Shown piece by piece: positions 25,367-32,831 of a stretch of 64,000 bases of DNA (the stretch's first letter is position 1; the number at the start of each line of letters is the position of its first letter). The stretch comes from Bacteroidia bacterium. GTDB lineage: Bacteria > Bacteroidota > Bacteroidia > Flavobacteriales > Flavobacteriaceae. Below the pieces are notes generated by a model, which saw only the letters and a list, made by a program, of their open reading frames with translations, did no database searches and had not been told where the DNA came from. The translations under genes were made by a program, and so were the position numbers. Where the stretch lies: contig JAUIJA010000001.1 in the NCBI GenBank assembly GCA_030431055.1, positions 62,001 to 126,000 on the forward strand, in the 5' to 3' direction.

Positions 25367-27025
25367 ATGAATACAAGAATAATTACGTTTATACTAACAC
25401 TATTTTGTGCTTTTAACTTAAATGCACAAGAATTAGAAAAAAAATGGCAATTAAAATCTTCAGAAAGTGACTTTTTAGAATTAAAGGAAGACACTTTTAG
25501 CTTAAAACTTTCAAACGATTCTGTTGTTAGAAAAGGAGATTATTTAATCCAAGATAAATATTTATTCTTGTTTGAAAATGGTTCTGATTATCCTACGAAG
25601 CGCTTTAAAATAGAAACGCAAACCGATTCTACTTTAACACTTAAGAAAGGAGAGAAAGCTTATTCATTTTTTGCTTCAAACAAAGTAAAAAAAGAACAAA
25701 GTACAACTGCTTTAATTCCAAATCAAGGCTTATCTGGAACGGGATTAGCTAGAGGTGCTCTTGGAATGCTGTGCTTATTAGGAATTGCATTCTTATTTAG
25801 TTCAAACAGAAAAGGAATTAACTGGAAAACTGTTGGTTTGGGTTTATTAGCTCAGTTAATTTTAGCCGTAGGCGTTTTAAAAGTTCCTTTTGTAAAAGCA
25901 GCTTTTGAATTCGTTGGGAATTTATTTGTTTTAGTTTTAGACTTCACACGAGCAGGAAGTGAGTTTTTATTAGGAGGGATGATGGATGTTGAAAGTTTTG
26001 GATTCATTTTCTTATTCCAAGTTTTACCTACAATCATTTTCTTTTCGGCATTAACGTCTGTTTTATTTTACTTAGGAGTAATACAAATTGTAGTAAAAGG
26101 AATGGCTAAAGTTTTAACCAAAATATTAGGTATTTCTGGAGCTGAAAGTTTATCGGTAGCAGGAAATATTTTCTTAGGACAAACGGAAGCTCCGTTAATG
26201 ATTAAAGCCTATCTAGAAAAAATGAATAAGAGTGAAATTCTCTTGGTTATGATTGGTGGAATGGCAACTGTAGCAGGTGGAGTTTTAGCAGCCTACATTG
26301 GTTTCTTAGGTGGAAATGATCCTGTTTTACGTTTAGAATTTGCTAAGCACTTATTAGCTGCTTCAGTAATGGCAGCACCAGGCGCAATAGTAATTTCTAA
26401 AATTTTGTATCCACAAACAGGAAATATCGATACACAAGTTGAAATTACAAAAGATAAAATCGGTTCAAATATTCTTGATTCAATTGCTACAGGAACAACA
26501 GAAGGTTTAAAGCTAGCTGCAAACGTTGCTGCTATGCTTTTAGTTTTTATAGCTTTTATTGCAATGATTAACTATTTCTTAGGTTGGGTTGGAGATTGGT
26601 CTGGTTTAAACGATGTAATTTCAAATAACACACCATATTCTAAATTCTCATTAGAAACGGTTTTAGGAATTGTATTCTCACCATTAATGTGGTTAATTGG
26701 CGTTGCCAAAGAAGACATGATGTTAATGGGACAGTTATTAGGTATTAAATTAGCCGCTTCAGAATTTGTTGGTTATATTCAATTAGCAGAATTAAAAAAC
26801 ATGGCAAACGACATCCATTTTACTTATGAAAAATCTGTAATCATGGCGACATATATGTTGTGTGGTTTTGCCAACTTTGCTTCCATCGGAATTCAAATTG
26901 GAGGAATTGGTTCATTAGCACCAAATCAAAGAAAAACATTATCAGAATTTGGTTTAAAAGCGGTAATTGGAGGTAGCTTAGCTTCGCTATTATCTGCTAC
27001 TATTGCTGGAATGATTATAGGATAG
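25367..27025 (+). CDS. nupC: concentrative nucleoside transporter (NupC/CNT) with extra N-terminal periplasmic domain
   Basis: An inner-membrane symporter that imports nucleosides with H+ or Na+. The CNT core begins near residue 130 with ~10 helices. It contains the substrate-site segments GQTEAPLMIKAYLEKM and GGMATVAGGVLAAYIGF, a later VAKEDMMLMGQLLG, and the C-terminal GFANFASIGIQIGGIG. Before the core, residues 1-20 form a signal peptide (MNTRIITFILTLFCAFNLNA) and ~21-115 a beta-rich lipocalin-like domain (QLKSSESDFLELKEDTFSLK). That domain would lie in the periplasm ahead of the first helix. Classic NupC has no such domain. The gene follows the BFN gene by 18 bases. Transport function is secure at family level; the role of the extra domain is unknown. 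Confidence 0.92.
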   Translation: MNTRIITFILTLFCAFNLNAQELEKKWQLKSSESDFLELKEDTFSLKLSNDSVVRKGDYLIQDKYLFLFENGSDYPTKRFKIETQTDSTLTLKKGEKAYSFFASNKVKKEQSTTALIPNQGLSGTGLARGALGMLCLLGIAFLFSSNRKGINWKTVGLGLLAQLILAVGVLKVPFVKAAFEFVGNLFVLVLDFTRAGSEFLLGGMMDVESFGFIFLFQVLPTIIFFSALTSVLFYLGVIQIVVKGMAKVLTKILGISGAESLSVAGNIFLGQTEAPLMIKAYLEKMNKSEILLVMIGGMATVAGGVLAAYIGFLGGNDPVLRLEFAKHLLAASVMAAPGAIVISKILYPQTGNIDTQVEITKDKIGSNILDSIATGTTEGLKLAANVAAMLLVFIAFIAMINYFLGWVGDWSGLNDVISNNTPYSKFSLETVLGIVFSPLMWLIGVAKEDMMLMGQLLGIKLAASEFVGYIQLAELKNMANDIHFTYEKSVIMATYMLCGFANFASIGIQIGGIGSLAPNQRKTLSEFGLKAVIGGSLASLLSATIAGMIIG

Positions 27026-27048
27026 TTACCAATTATAAATTAGGAATT

Positions 27049-27387
27049 ATGTTCATAAACCATTTTTACGATTGTCCGTCTTGTAAAGCAAAAAACAAAG
27101 TTTCCATTGATGCAGACGATAGAGGTCAATTACAGATGAAAAAAGGCGAAGAAATAGGTTATACTTGTAATTTTTGCCATAAAAAAGAAAAAATACACAT
27201 TAATAAAATTTATGCTGAACCAACAAAAATTGGTTTTATTATCGGAATTATAATTAGTTGTATTATTACTATATTATTTTGGAATTTAGGCTTTGTAGTT
27301 GTTCTTATATTTGGACTTCCGATGGGAATTTATTTATATCAACAAAATTTAGCACGAAATTTCAATAATTATAGAATTCGAAAATAA
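27049..27387 (+). CDS. small zinc-ribbon membrane protein
   Basis: A 112-residue protein with no recognised family. Residues 9-12 (CPSC) and 40-43 (CNFC) make a two-CxxC zinc-ribbon-like pair at the N-terminus, in the cytoplasm by inference. Residues ~63-95 form two closely spaced membrane helices (IGFIIGIIISCIITILFW and FVVVLIFGLPMGIYLY), and the tail is basic. It lies 23 bases after the nucleoside transporter and 53 before thyA, suggesting co-transcription. I assign no function. Confidence 0.75.
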   Translation: MFINHFYDCPSCKAKNKVSIDADDRGQLQMKKGEEIGYTCNFCHKKEKIHINKIYAEPTKIGFIIGIIISCIITILFWNLGFVVVLIFGLPMGIYLYQQNLARNFNNYRIRK

Positions 27388-27403
27388 TAATTACAAAGTT
27401 GAA

Positions 27404-27433
27404 ACTTTTAACCTTCGACTTTTAACTTTTGAC
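27404..27433 (+). repeat. short spaced repeats ACTTTTAAC / ACTTTTGAC before thyA
   Basis: ACTTTTAAC occurs at 27404-27412 and 27418-27426, and ACTTTTGAC at 27425-27433, giving periodic spacings of 14 and 7 bases directly upstream of the thyA start. TAACTTTTG is a -7-like sequence with one extra T. It may hold the thyA promoter or be a simple intergenic repeat. Confidence 0.5.
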
Positions 27434-27440
27434 TTAAAAC

Positions 27441-28265
27441 ATGAAACAATACCACGACTTAGTAAAGCATGTATTAGAAAACGGAAATCAAAAAGGTGAT
27501 AGAACTGGAACAGGAACTATTAGTGTTTTTGGCTACCAAATGCGATTCGATTTAAGTGAAGGTTTCCCAATGGTTACCACTAAAAAATTGCATTTAAAAT
27601 CGATAATCCATGAATTGTTGTGGTTTTTAAAAGGCGAAACGAACATTGCTTATTTAAAAGAAAATGGTGTGAAAATTTGGGATGCTTGGGCTGATGAAAA
27701 TGGTGATTTAGGTCCAGTTTACGGACATCAATGGCGCAACTGGAATAGCGAAGAAATTGACCAAATTACAGAATTGATTGAAACTATAAAGAAAAACCCA
27801 AATAGTAGAAGGATGTTGGTTTCTGCATGGAACCCTAGTGTTTTACCTGATACTTCTGTTTCATTCTCTGAAAATGTTGCCAACGGAAAAGCCGCACTTC
27901 CACCTTGTCACGCTTTCTTTCAGTTTTATGTTGCAGATGGAAAATTAAGTTGTCAGTTGTACCAACGTAGCGCTGATATTTTCTTAGGTGTTCCTTTTAA
28001 TATTGCTTCGTATGCTTTATTAACAATGATGATTGCACAAGTTTGCGATTTACAACCTGGAGATTTCGTACATACTTTTGGTGATGCTCACATTTACAAC
28101 AATCACATTGAACAATTAGAACTACAACTTTCGAGAGAATGTCGCCCTTTACCAACTATGAAAATGAATCCTGAAGTAAAAAATATTTTCGATTTCACTT
28201 TTGACGATTTCACTTTAGAAGGTTACGATCCGCATCCACATATTAAAGGTCAAGTTTCGGTTTAA
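27441..28265 (+). CDS. thyA: thymidylate synthase
   Basis: ThyA methylates dUMP to dTMP using 5,10-methylene-tetrahydrofolate, which is oxidised to dihydrofolate. The 274 residues are close to the E. coli length (264). The nucleophile is Cys156 in [11 protein letters not shown]. Other conserved parts are [57 protein letters not shown] and the C-terminal [10 protein letters not shown]. It shares the TTAA overlap at its stop with the convergent DUF2797 gene. Dihydrofolate reductase, needed to recycle its product, is at 38016. Assignment is secure. Confidence 0.98.
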   Translation: MKQYHDLVKHVLENGNQKGDRTGTGTISVFGYQMRFDLSEGFPMVTTKKLHLKSIIHELLWFLKGETNIAYLKENGVKIWDAWADENGDLGPVYGHQWRNWNSEEIDQITELIETIKKNPNSRRMLVSAWNPSVLPDTSVSFSENVANGKAALPPCHAFFQFYVADGKLSCQLYQRSADIFLGVPFNIASYALLTMMIAQVCDLQPGDFVHTFGDAHIYNNHIEQLELQLSRECRPLPTMKMNPEVKNIFDFTFDDFTLEGYDPHPHIKGQVSV

Positions 28266-29056
28266 TTTACAGAAATTCTCACCACATAACCTTCATTACT
28301 ACGAACATTAAAAACAGTTCCGTCGTTGAAGATTAAATATTGTCCTTTAATTCCTGAAAGTGTTCCAGAATAATTAGGCGTTTTATCTAAATTTAAGCTT
28401 TTTACTTTTTGAGGATATTGCGCAACAGGAAAATTCAAATCGTATAATTTTGGTTCTTTTAAAAAGTATTGCTTTACTTCATTTGGTAAAACATTTTCAA
28501 TTTTTAATCTTTCTGTAATTAAATCGGCGTGAGAAACATCGTTTTTCAGCATTTTTTGCCAACTCGTTTTATCTGTAAAGTAATCTTTCAAAGCAACTTC
28601 GGTAATTCCAGCTAAATATCTATTTGGAACTTCAACAATTGGAATCGCTTGAATCGCTCCTTGATCAATCCATCGTGTAGGAACTTGAGTTTTTCGCGTA
28701 ACTCCAACTTTCACCTCACTCGATAACGCCAAATAAACAATATGCGGTTGTAGCTGAACTCTTTTTTCGTATTCTAAATCACGATCTTCAACATCTAAAT
28801 GTGCCGTACTTAATTCAGGTTTCATAATCCAATCTCCCACAGCCGGACTACTCATGAAACAATCGTAACAAAATCCTTGTCGGAAAATCTTTTTTGGTTG
28901 TCCACAATTCAAACACTGAAACCCTTCAAATTCAATAGAAATTTGCTTTCCAATCAACTGGTTTAAGTTCAAAAAATTATCTTCAAACACTAAATAATAT
29001 TGAATAGGATTTGCAAATTCTGTCTGCATTTTTTGAAGTGTTCCGCTATAAACCAT
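28262..29056 (-). CDS. DUF2797 protein (zinc-ribbon plus GIY-YIG-like fold)
   Basis: A 264-residue cytosolic protein of the DUF2797 family. Residues ~48-66 hold a four-Cys zinc ribbon (CLNCG and CYDCF). The central part [18 protein letters not shown] has the layout of a divergent GIY-YIG-like fold, but I see no assembled nuclease active site. The C-terminal part ([20 protein letters not shown]) is beta-rich. Members are common in Bacteroidota and some Actinobacteria, with no established activity known to me. The stop codon overlaps that of thyA by four bases in tail-to-tail orientation. Family call is fairly sure; function is open. Confidence 0.82.
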   Translation of the reverse strand: MVYSGTLQKMQTEFANPIQYYLVFEDNFLNLNQLIGKQISIEFEGFQCLNCGQPKKIFRQGFCYDCFMSSPAVGDWIMKPELSTAHLDVEDRDLEYEKRVQLQPHIVYLALSSEVKVGVTRKTQVPTRWIDQGAIQAIPIVEVPNRYLAGITEVALKDYFTDKTSWQKMLKNDVSHADLITERLKIENVLPNEVKQYFLKEPKLYDLNFPVAQYPQKVKSLNLDKTPNYSGTLSGIKGQYLIFNDGTVFNVRSNEGYVVRISVN

Positions 29057-29144
29057 ACTTTAATTAAGTGAAATTTTAAAAAAAATGTTATTTTTGGTAA
29101 AGTTATCATTACTATCTTGATAATCATAATTTAGCTTTTAAAAA

Positions 29145-30668
29145 ATGCCACTAACAATAATAAACTCTATTGCCTCTTGGTTTTTAAAGAAACGTATTCA
29201 TCAAATTGAATTATTTCTAAAATATCCTAATGAAGTACAGCAAGAGTTATTGTTTAGTTTATTAAAATCGGGAGAAAACACCGTTTTAGGCAAAAAATAC
29301 GATTTTTCTAGTATTAAAAATTATAAAACATTTTCTGAAAGAGTTCCGGTTTCTACTTACGAAGAACTTGAACCGCTAATCGAACAAACTAGAAAAGGCG
29401 CTCAAAATGTATTTTGGAACACACCTATAAAATGGTTTGCAAAATCTAGCGGAACAACTAATGCGAAAAGTAAATTTATTCCCGTTAGTCCTGAAGCTCT
29501 GGAAAATTGTCATTATAAAGCAAGTAAAGATTTATTGTGTTTATACTTAAACAACAATGAAGATTCCCAATTATTCACAGGAAAAAGCCTGCGTTTAGGC
29601 GGAAGCAAACAGTTGTATGAAGACAACAATACTTTTTTCGGAGATTTATCGGCAATTTTAATTGACAATATGCCTATTTGGGCAGAATTTAGTTCGACAC
29701 CAAGTAATAAAGTTTCTTTAATGGGCGATTGGGAAACCAAACTACCTGCAATTATAAACGAAACTATTCAGGAGAATGTAACAAGTTTAGCCGGTGTTCC
29801 GAGCTGGATGATGGTTTTATTGAATAAAACCTTAGAAGCAACAAATAAGCAAAATCTATTAGAAATTTGGCCAAATGCCGAAGTGTATTTTCATGGTGGC
29901 GTAAGTTTTGAACCTTATAGAGAACAATATCAGAAGTTGTTTCCAAAAGACAATTTCCGTTATTATGAAATTTACAATGCTTCAGAAGGTTTTTTCGCTA
30001 TTCAAGATTTGAATAATTCAAACGAATTATTGTTAATGCTCGACTACGGAATATTCTATGAATTTATTCCAATGGATACTTTTGGAACCGAAAACCAAAA
30101 AGTAATTCCTCTTAGCGAAGTCGAATTGAATAAAAACTATGCTATTGTAATTTCGACAAATTCTGGGTTGTGGCGCTATTTAATTGGCGATACGGTTCGT
30201 TTTACTTCTATCAATCCGTACCGAATTGTAGTTAGTGGACGAACAAAACATCATATCAATGTTTTTGGTGAAGAATTAATGGTTGAAAATACTGATAAAG
30301 CATTGGCTAAAACATGTAAAGAGTTGGCTTGTGAAGTTATCGATTATACCGTTGCTCCTATTTTCATGAAAGATAAAGACAAAGGTGCTCACGAATGGAT
30401 AATTGAATTCAAGACTTTACCAACAAATATTGAAGGTTTTGCGGCTTTATTAGATAAAAATGTACAACAATTAAATTCTGATTATGAAGCTAAACGCCAC
30501 AATAACATGACGTTAAACCCGTTAAAAGTAAATGTAGCCAGAACTAATTTATTTTACGATTGGTTAAAAGAGAATGATAAACTTGGCGGACAGCATAAAA
30601 TTCCACGTTTATCTAATGACAGAAAACATGTAGAAGAATTGCTAAAAATGCAATTATTACGAATTTAA
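29145..30668 (+). CDS. GH3 auxin-responsive-promoter-family acyl-adenylating enzyme
   Basis: A 507-residue protein of the GH3 family, a branch of the ANL (acyl-CoA synthetase-like) adenylating enzymes. Plant GH3 proteins join auxin or jasmonate to amino acids. The bacterial members' substrates are unknown, so I infer only ATP-dependent activation of a carboxylic acid. Visible motifs are SSGTTNAKSKFIPVS (phosphate loop, ~residue 104), the family YNASEGFFAIQD (~276) and LWRYLIGDTVRFT (~345). A -7 element TATTTTTG lies at 29089-29096. A small lipoprotein gene follows 11 bases after its stop. Family assignment is firm. Confidence 0.9.
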   Translation: MPLTIINSIASWFLKKRIHQIELFLKYPNEVQQELLFSLLKSGENTVLGKKYDFSSIKNYKTFSERVPVSTYEELEPLIEQTRKGAQNVFWNTPIKWFAKSSGTTNAKSKFIPVSPEALENCHYKASKDLLCLYLNNNEDSQLFTGKSLRLGGSKQLYEDNNTFFGDLSAILIDNMPIWAEFSSTPSNKVSLMGDWETKLPAIINETIQENVTSLAGVPSWMMVLLNKTLEATNKQNLLEIWPNAEVYFHGGVSFEPYREQYQKLFPKDNFRYYEIYNASEGFFAIQDLNNSNELLLMLDYGIFYEFIPMDTFGTENQKVIPLSEVELNKNYAIVISTNSGLWRYLIGDTVRFTSINPYRIVVSGRTKHHINVFGEELMVENTDKALAKTCKELACEVIDYTVAPIFMKDKDKGAHEWIIEFKTLPTNIEGFAALLDKNVQQLNSDYEAKRHNNMTLNPLKVNVARTNLFYDWLKENDKLGGQHKIPRLSNDRKHVEELLKMQLLRI

Positions 30669-30679
30669 AACCCAAAGCT

Positions 30680-30844
30680 ATGAAAAAAGTATTTGCCTTA
30701 CTATTAATTGGAAGTTTTGCATTAACTTCGTGCGGACCAAGACGCTATAAATGTGGACCGTATAGAAAATGTGAAAAAGAAATACAACAAAACACCAAAC
30801 AATCTACTTTAAAAAACGAAAAAACATATACACGAAATTCTTAA
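30680..30844 (+). CDS. small lipoprotein, 54 residues
   Basis: Starts at ATG 30680, 11 bases after the GH3-family gene. Residues 1-17 are a lipoprotein signal (MKKVFALLLIGSFALTS) with lipobox LTSC, giving Cys18 as the lipidated residue. The mature part is short and basic with two more Cys (RRYKCGPYRKCEKE) and a polar tail. Its signal and small size resemble the lipoprotein at 32647 (MKK..LTSC). A terminator follows at 30871. No known family is recognised. Confidence 0.7.
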   Translation: MKKVFALLLIGSFALTSCGPRRYKCGPYRKCEKEIQQNTKQSTLKNEKTYTRNS

Positions 30845-30870
30845 AAAACACCTTGTTTATTACAAATTTC

Positions 30871-30904
30871 AGCCGATTTATTATGCAGTAAATCGGTTTT
30901 TTTT
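30871..30904 (+). terminator. rho-independent terminator
   Basis: 8-bp perfect stem CCGATTTA/TAAATCGG (30873-30880, 30889-30896) followed by eight T. It ends the GH3/small-lipoprotein unit. Confidence 0.9.
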
Positions 30905-30976
30905 GCATTTTATCGAATTAAATAACCTAAAAACAACATTTTCATAATACAAACTTCTTTTATTGAATAAATGTTA

Positions 30977-30984
30977 TATTTTTG
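30977..30984 (+). promoter_or_regulatory. -7 element of the OmpA-family gene
   Basis: TATTTTTG matches TAnnTTTG exactly. I see no correctly spaced TTG. It lies 53 bases before the chosen start and rules out the ATG at 30971. Confidence 0.55.
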
Positions 30985-31036
30985 CCGGCGTTTTGCGTTA
31001 TTTATCAAAACTAACAGTAATTATACCATTTTTGTT

Positions 31037-32608
31037 ATGAAATTATTATTAAAATTTGCTTTAACTTATATCGTTTTACAAAATTTCGCATACGCTCAAG
31101 AACCTCAACGTTTAGAGCATTTAGATTCTATTATGAATGTGATTAATGCATCGACAAAAGGAATTCGTTTTAATTTAAGTGACACTGGTATTAATTCAGA
31201 GTTAAATGAAATTGGTACTACTTTTTTCATGAATAAATATATTATTCTTTCAAATAAGAAAAGAAGACATTACGAAACAACTAAAAACGAGAAGACAAAT
31301 ACTTTTAATAACAACATGTATTGTGTAAATGTTGACGAAGAAGGTAATTTATCATTTCCGTTATTGTTTTCTAGTGCTTTGGATTCAAAAAACAATGAAG
31401 GTTCATTAACTTTTAGTCCGAATCAAAAAACAATTTTCTATACTCAAGAAAATCCTGATAACGCAGAAGTTTTTGACTTATACAAAGCAGAGTTAGATAC
31501 TGACTCTAAAGAATACTGGACAAATATTCAAAAAGTTGATATTATCCCTGCTGGTTATTCAGTTGAAACACCAACTGTATCTGCAGATGGTAAAAAATTA
31601 GTTTTCGCTTCAAATATGCCAGGTGGTTTTGGTGGATATGATTTATACGAAGCGCCTATTAATGAAGATGGAACTGTAGGAAAAGCTCGCAACTTAGGAG
31701 AAAACATCAACACTACTGAAGACGAAAAATACCCAACTCTTACAAAAGAAGGCAAACATTTATATTTTTCTTCAAAAGGTCATTTAAACATGGGCGGTTT
31801 TGATGTGTTTAGAAGTTCTGTTGTAGACAATAATTATTTACCTGCATTAAACTTAGGTACAACTTTAAATTCAAGAAGAGACGACCAAGCTTTCTTATTA
31901 GTTGAAGAAAACAAAGGATATATTTCTACTGATAAATCTAGTGGCGGAAATTTTGATATTTTAAAGTTTGAAATTAAGCACTTAGATAAAGCTAATAAAA
32001 CATATCAAGTTGTAGAAAACGAATCTTTGATTGTTTTACCAAACGCAAAAGTTACTATTAAAGATGAGTTTGGTAACATTATTGCACAAGAAGTAACAGA
32101 TAAAAATGGTGAAATTAAAGTAGAGATGAATCCTATTTCTTACAACTATATTACAGTTGAAAAAGAGGGATACAAGCCATTTACTACAAACTTTACTACA
32201 GAAAACATTTTAAAAAACCCTATTAAATTAGAACAAGACAAACCAGTTATTACTGAAGATGAAATTGTTATCGAAAATATTTTCTTTGATTTCAACAAAG
32301 CATCAATCACAGCAGAATCTCAATTATCATTAAACAAAATTGTTAATGTATTAAATGAGTATCCTGAAATGAAATTAGCAATTGGAGCGCATACTGACAA
32401 CAAAGGTCCAAACAAGTACAACCAAGCGTTATCGCAACGTAGAGCTAAATCTACAGTTGACTACTTAACTAAGAAAGGTATTGCTAAAGAGCGTTTAACG
32501 TTTAAAGGCTATGGTGAATCTCAACCGTTAATCGATTGTGGTGGAAACTGTTCTAAAGAACAAGACCAACAAAACAGACGTGTTGAATTTAAAATCGTAA
32601 AAGAATAA
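31037..32608 (+). CDS. OmpA-family outer-membrane protein with TolB-like propeller and carboxypeptidase-like domain
   Basis: A 523-residue cell-envelope protein. A signal peptide covers residues 1-20 (MKLLLKFALTYIVLQNFAYA). Residues ~100-300 are a TolB/WD40-like (PD40) beta-propeller, visible in the repeated GSLTFSPNQKTIFYT, TPTVSADGKKLVFASNMPGG and YPTLTKEGKHLYFSSKG. A short carboxypeptidase-regulatory-like domain follows (~320-395, NAKVTIKDEFGNIIAQEVTD). The C-terminal OmpA domain (~405-523) has the peptidoglycan-binding motif TDNKGPNKYNQALSQRRAKS. This architecture is common in Bacteroidota and tethers the outer membrane to the wall. The start at ATG 31037 is chosen because a -7 element sits at 30977. 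A small lipoprotein gene follows. Confidence 0.92.
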   Translation: MKLLLKFALTYIVLQNFAYAQEPQRLEHLDSIMNVINASTKGIRFNLSDTGINSELNEIGTTFFMNKYIILSNKKRRHYETTKNEKTNTFNNNMYCVNVDEEGNLSFPLLFSSALDSKNNEGSLTFSPNQKTIFYTQENPDNAEVFDLYKAELDTDSKEYWTNIQKVDIIPAGYSVETPTVSADGKKLVFASNMPGGFGGYDLYEAPINEDGTVGKARNLGENINTTEDEKYPTLTKEGKHLYFSSKGHLNMGGFDVFRSSVVDNNYLPALNLGTTLNSRRDDQAFLLVEENKGYISTDKSSGGNFDILKFEIKHLDKANKTYQVVENESLIVLPNAKVTIKDEFGNIIAQEVTDKNGEIKVEMNPISYNYITVEKEGYKPFTTNFTTENILKNPIKLEQDKPVITEDEIVIENIFFDFNKASITAESQLSLNKIVNVLNEYPEMKLAIGAHTDNKGPNKYNQALSQRRAKSTVDYLTKKGIAKERLTFKGYGESQPLIDCGGNCSKEQDQQNRRVEFKIVKE

Positions 32609-32646
32609 ATACAATTATTACAACTATAAAAAAATTCTCTCTTAAA

Positions 32647-32778
32647 ATGAAAAAAGCAGTATTAGTTTTAGCAGTTTCAGCATTTACCTTAACATCTTGC
32701 TCTAGCGGATGGAGTTGTAAAGCAAGCTACGTAAAAGCAGACAAAAAAGCGGAACTTGAAAAAACTCAAAATGCATAA
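32647..32778 (+). CDS. small lipoprotein, 43 residues
   Basis: Begins at ATG 32647, 38 bases after the OmpA-family gene and probably in its operon. The signal MKKAVLVLAVSAFTLTS with lipobox LTSC gives lipidated Cys18. The mature part is about 26 residues with one extra Cys (GWSCKASYVKADKK). A strong terminator follows two bases after the stop. Too short for family recognition, but the lipobox and the gene spacing make it convincing. Confidence 0.7.
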   Translation: MKKAVLVLAVSAFTLTSCSSGWSCKASYVKADKKAELEKTQNA

Positions 32779-32779
32779 A

Positions 32780-32813
32780 TAAAAAAAGCGACTCAATTGA
32801 GTCGCTTTTTTTT
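32780..32813 (+). terminator. rho-independent terminator
   Basis: 9-bp perfect palindromic stem GCGACTCAA/TTGAGTCGC, flanked by A and T runs. It can work for both the small lipoprotein gene and the convergent barrel gene. Confidence 0.92.
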
Positions 32814-32831
32814 CTTCCAAATTTATATTAT

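Noticed and set aside
28262..29056. DUF2797 protein as an active GIY-YIG nuclease related to the remnant at 3824.
   Set aside because: Only the fold outline is similar; the sequence lacks a recognisable catalytic Arg/Glu set, and the two genes are unrelated in position and size.
30971..31036. ATG start adding 22 residues to the OmpA-family protein.
   Set aside because: The -7 element TATTTTTG overlaps this stretch, and a clean signal peptide starts at 31037.
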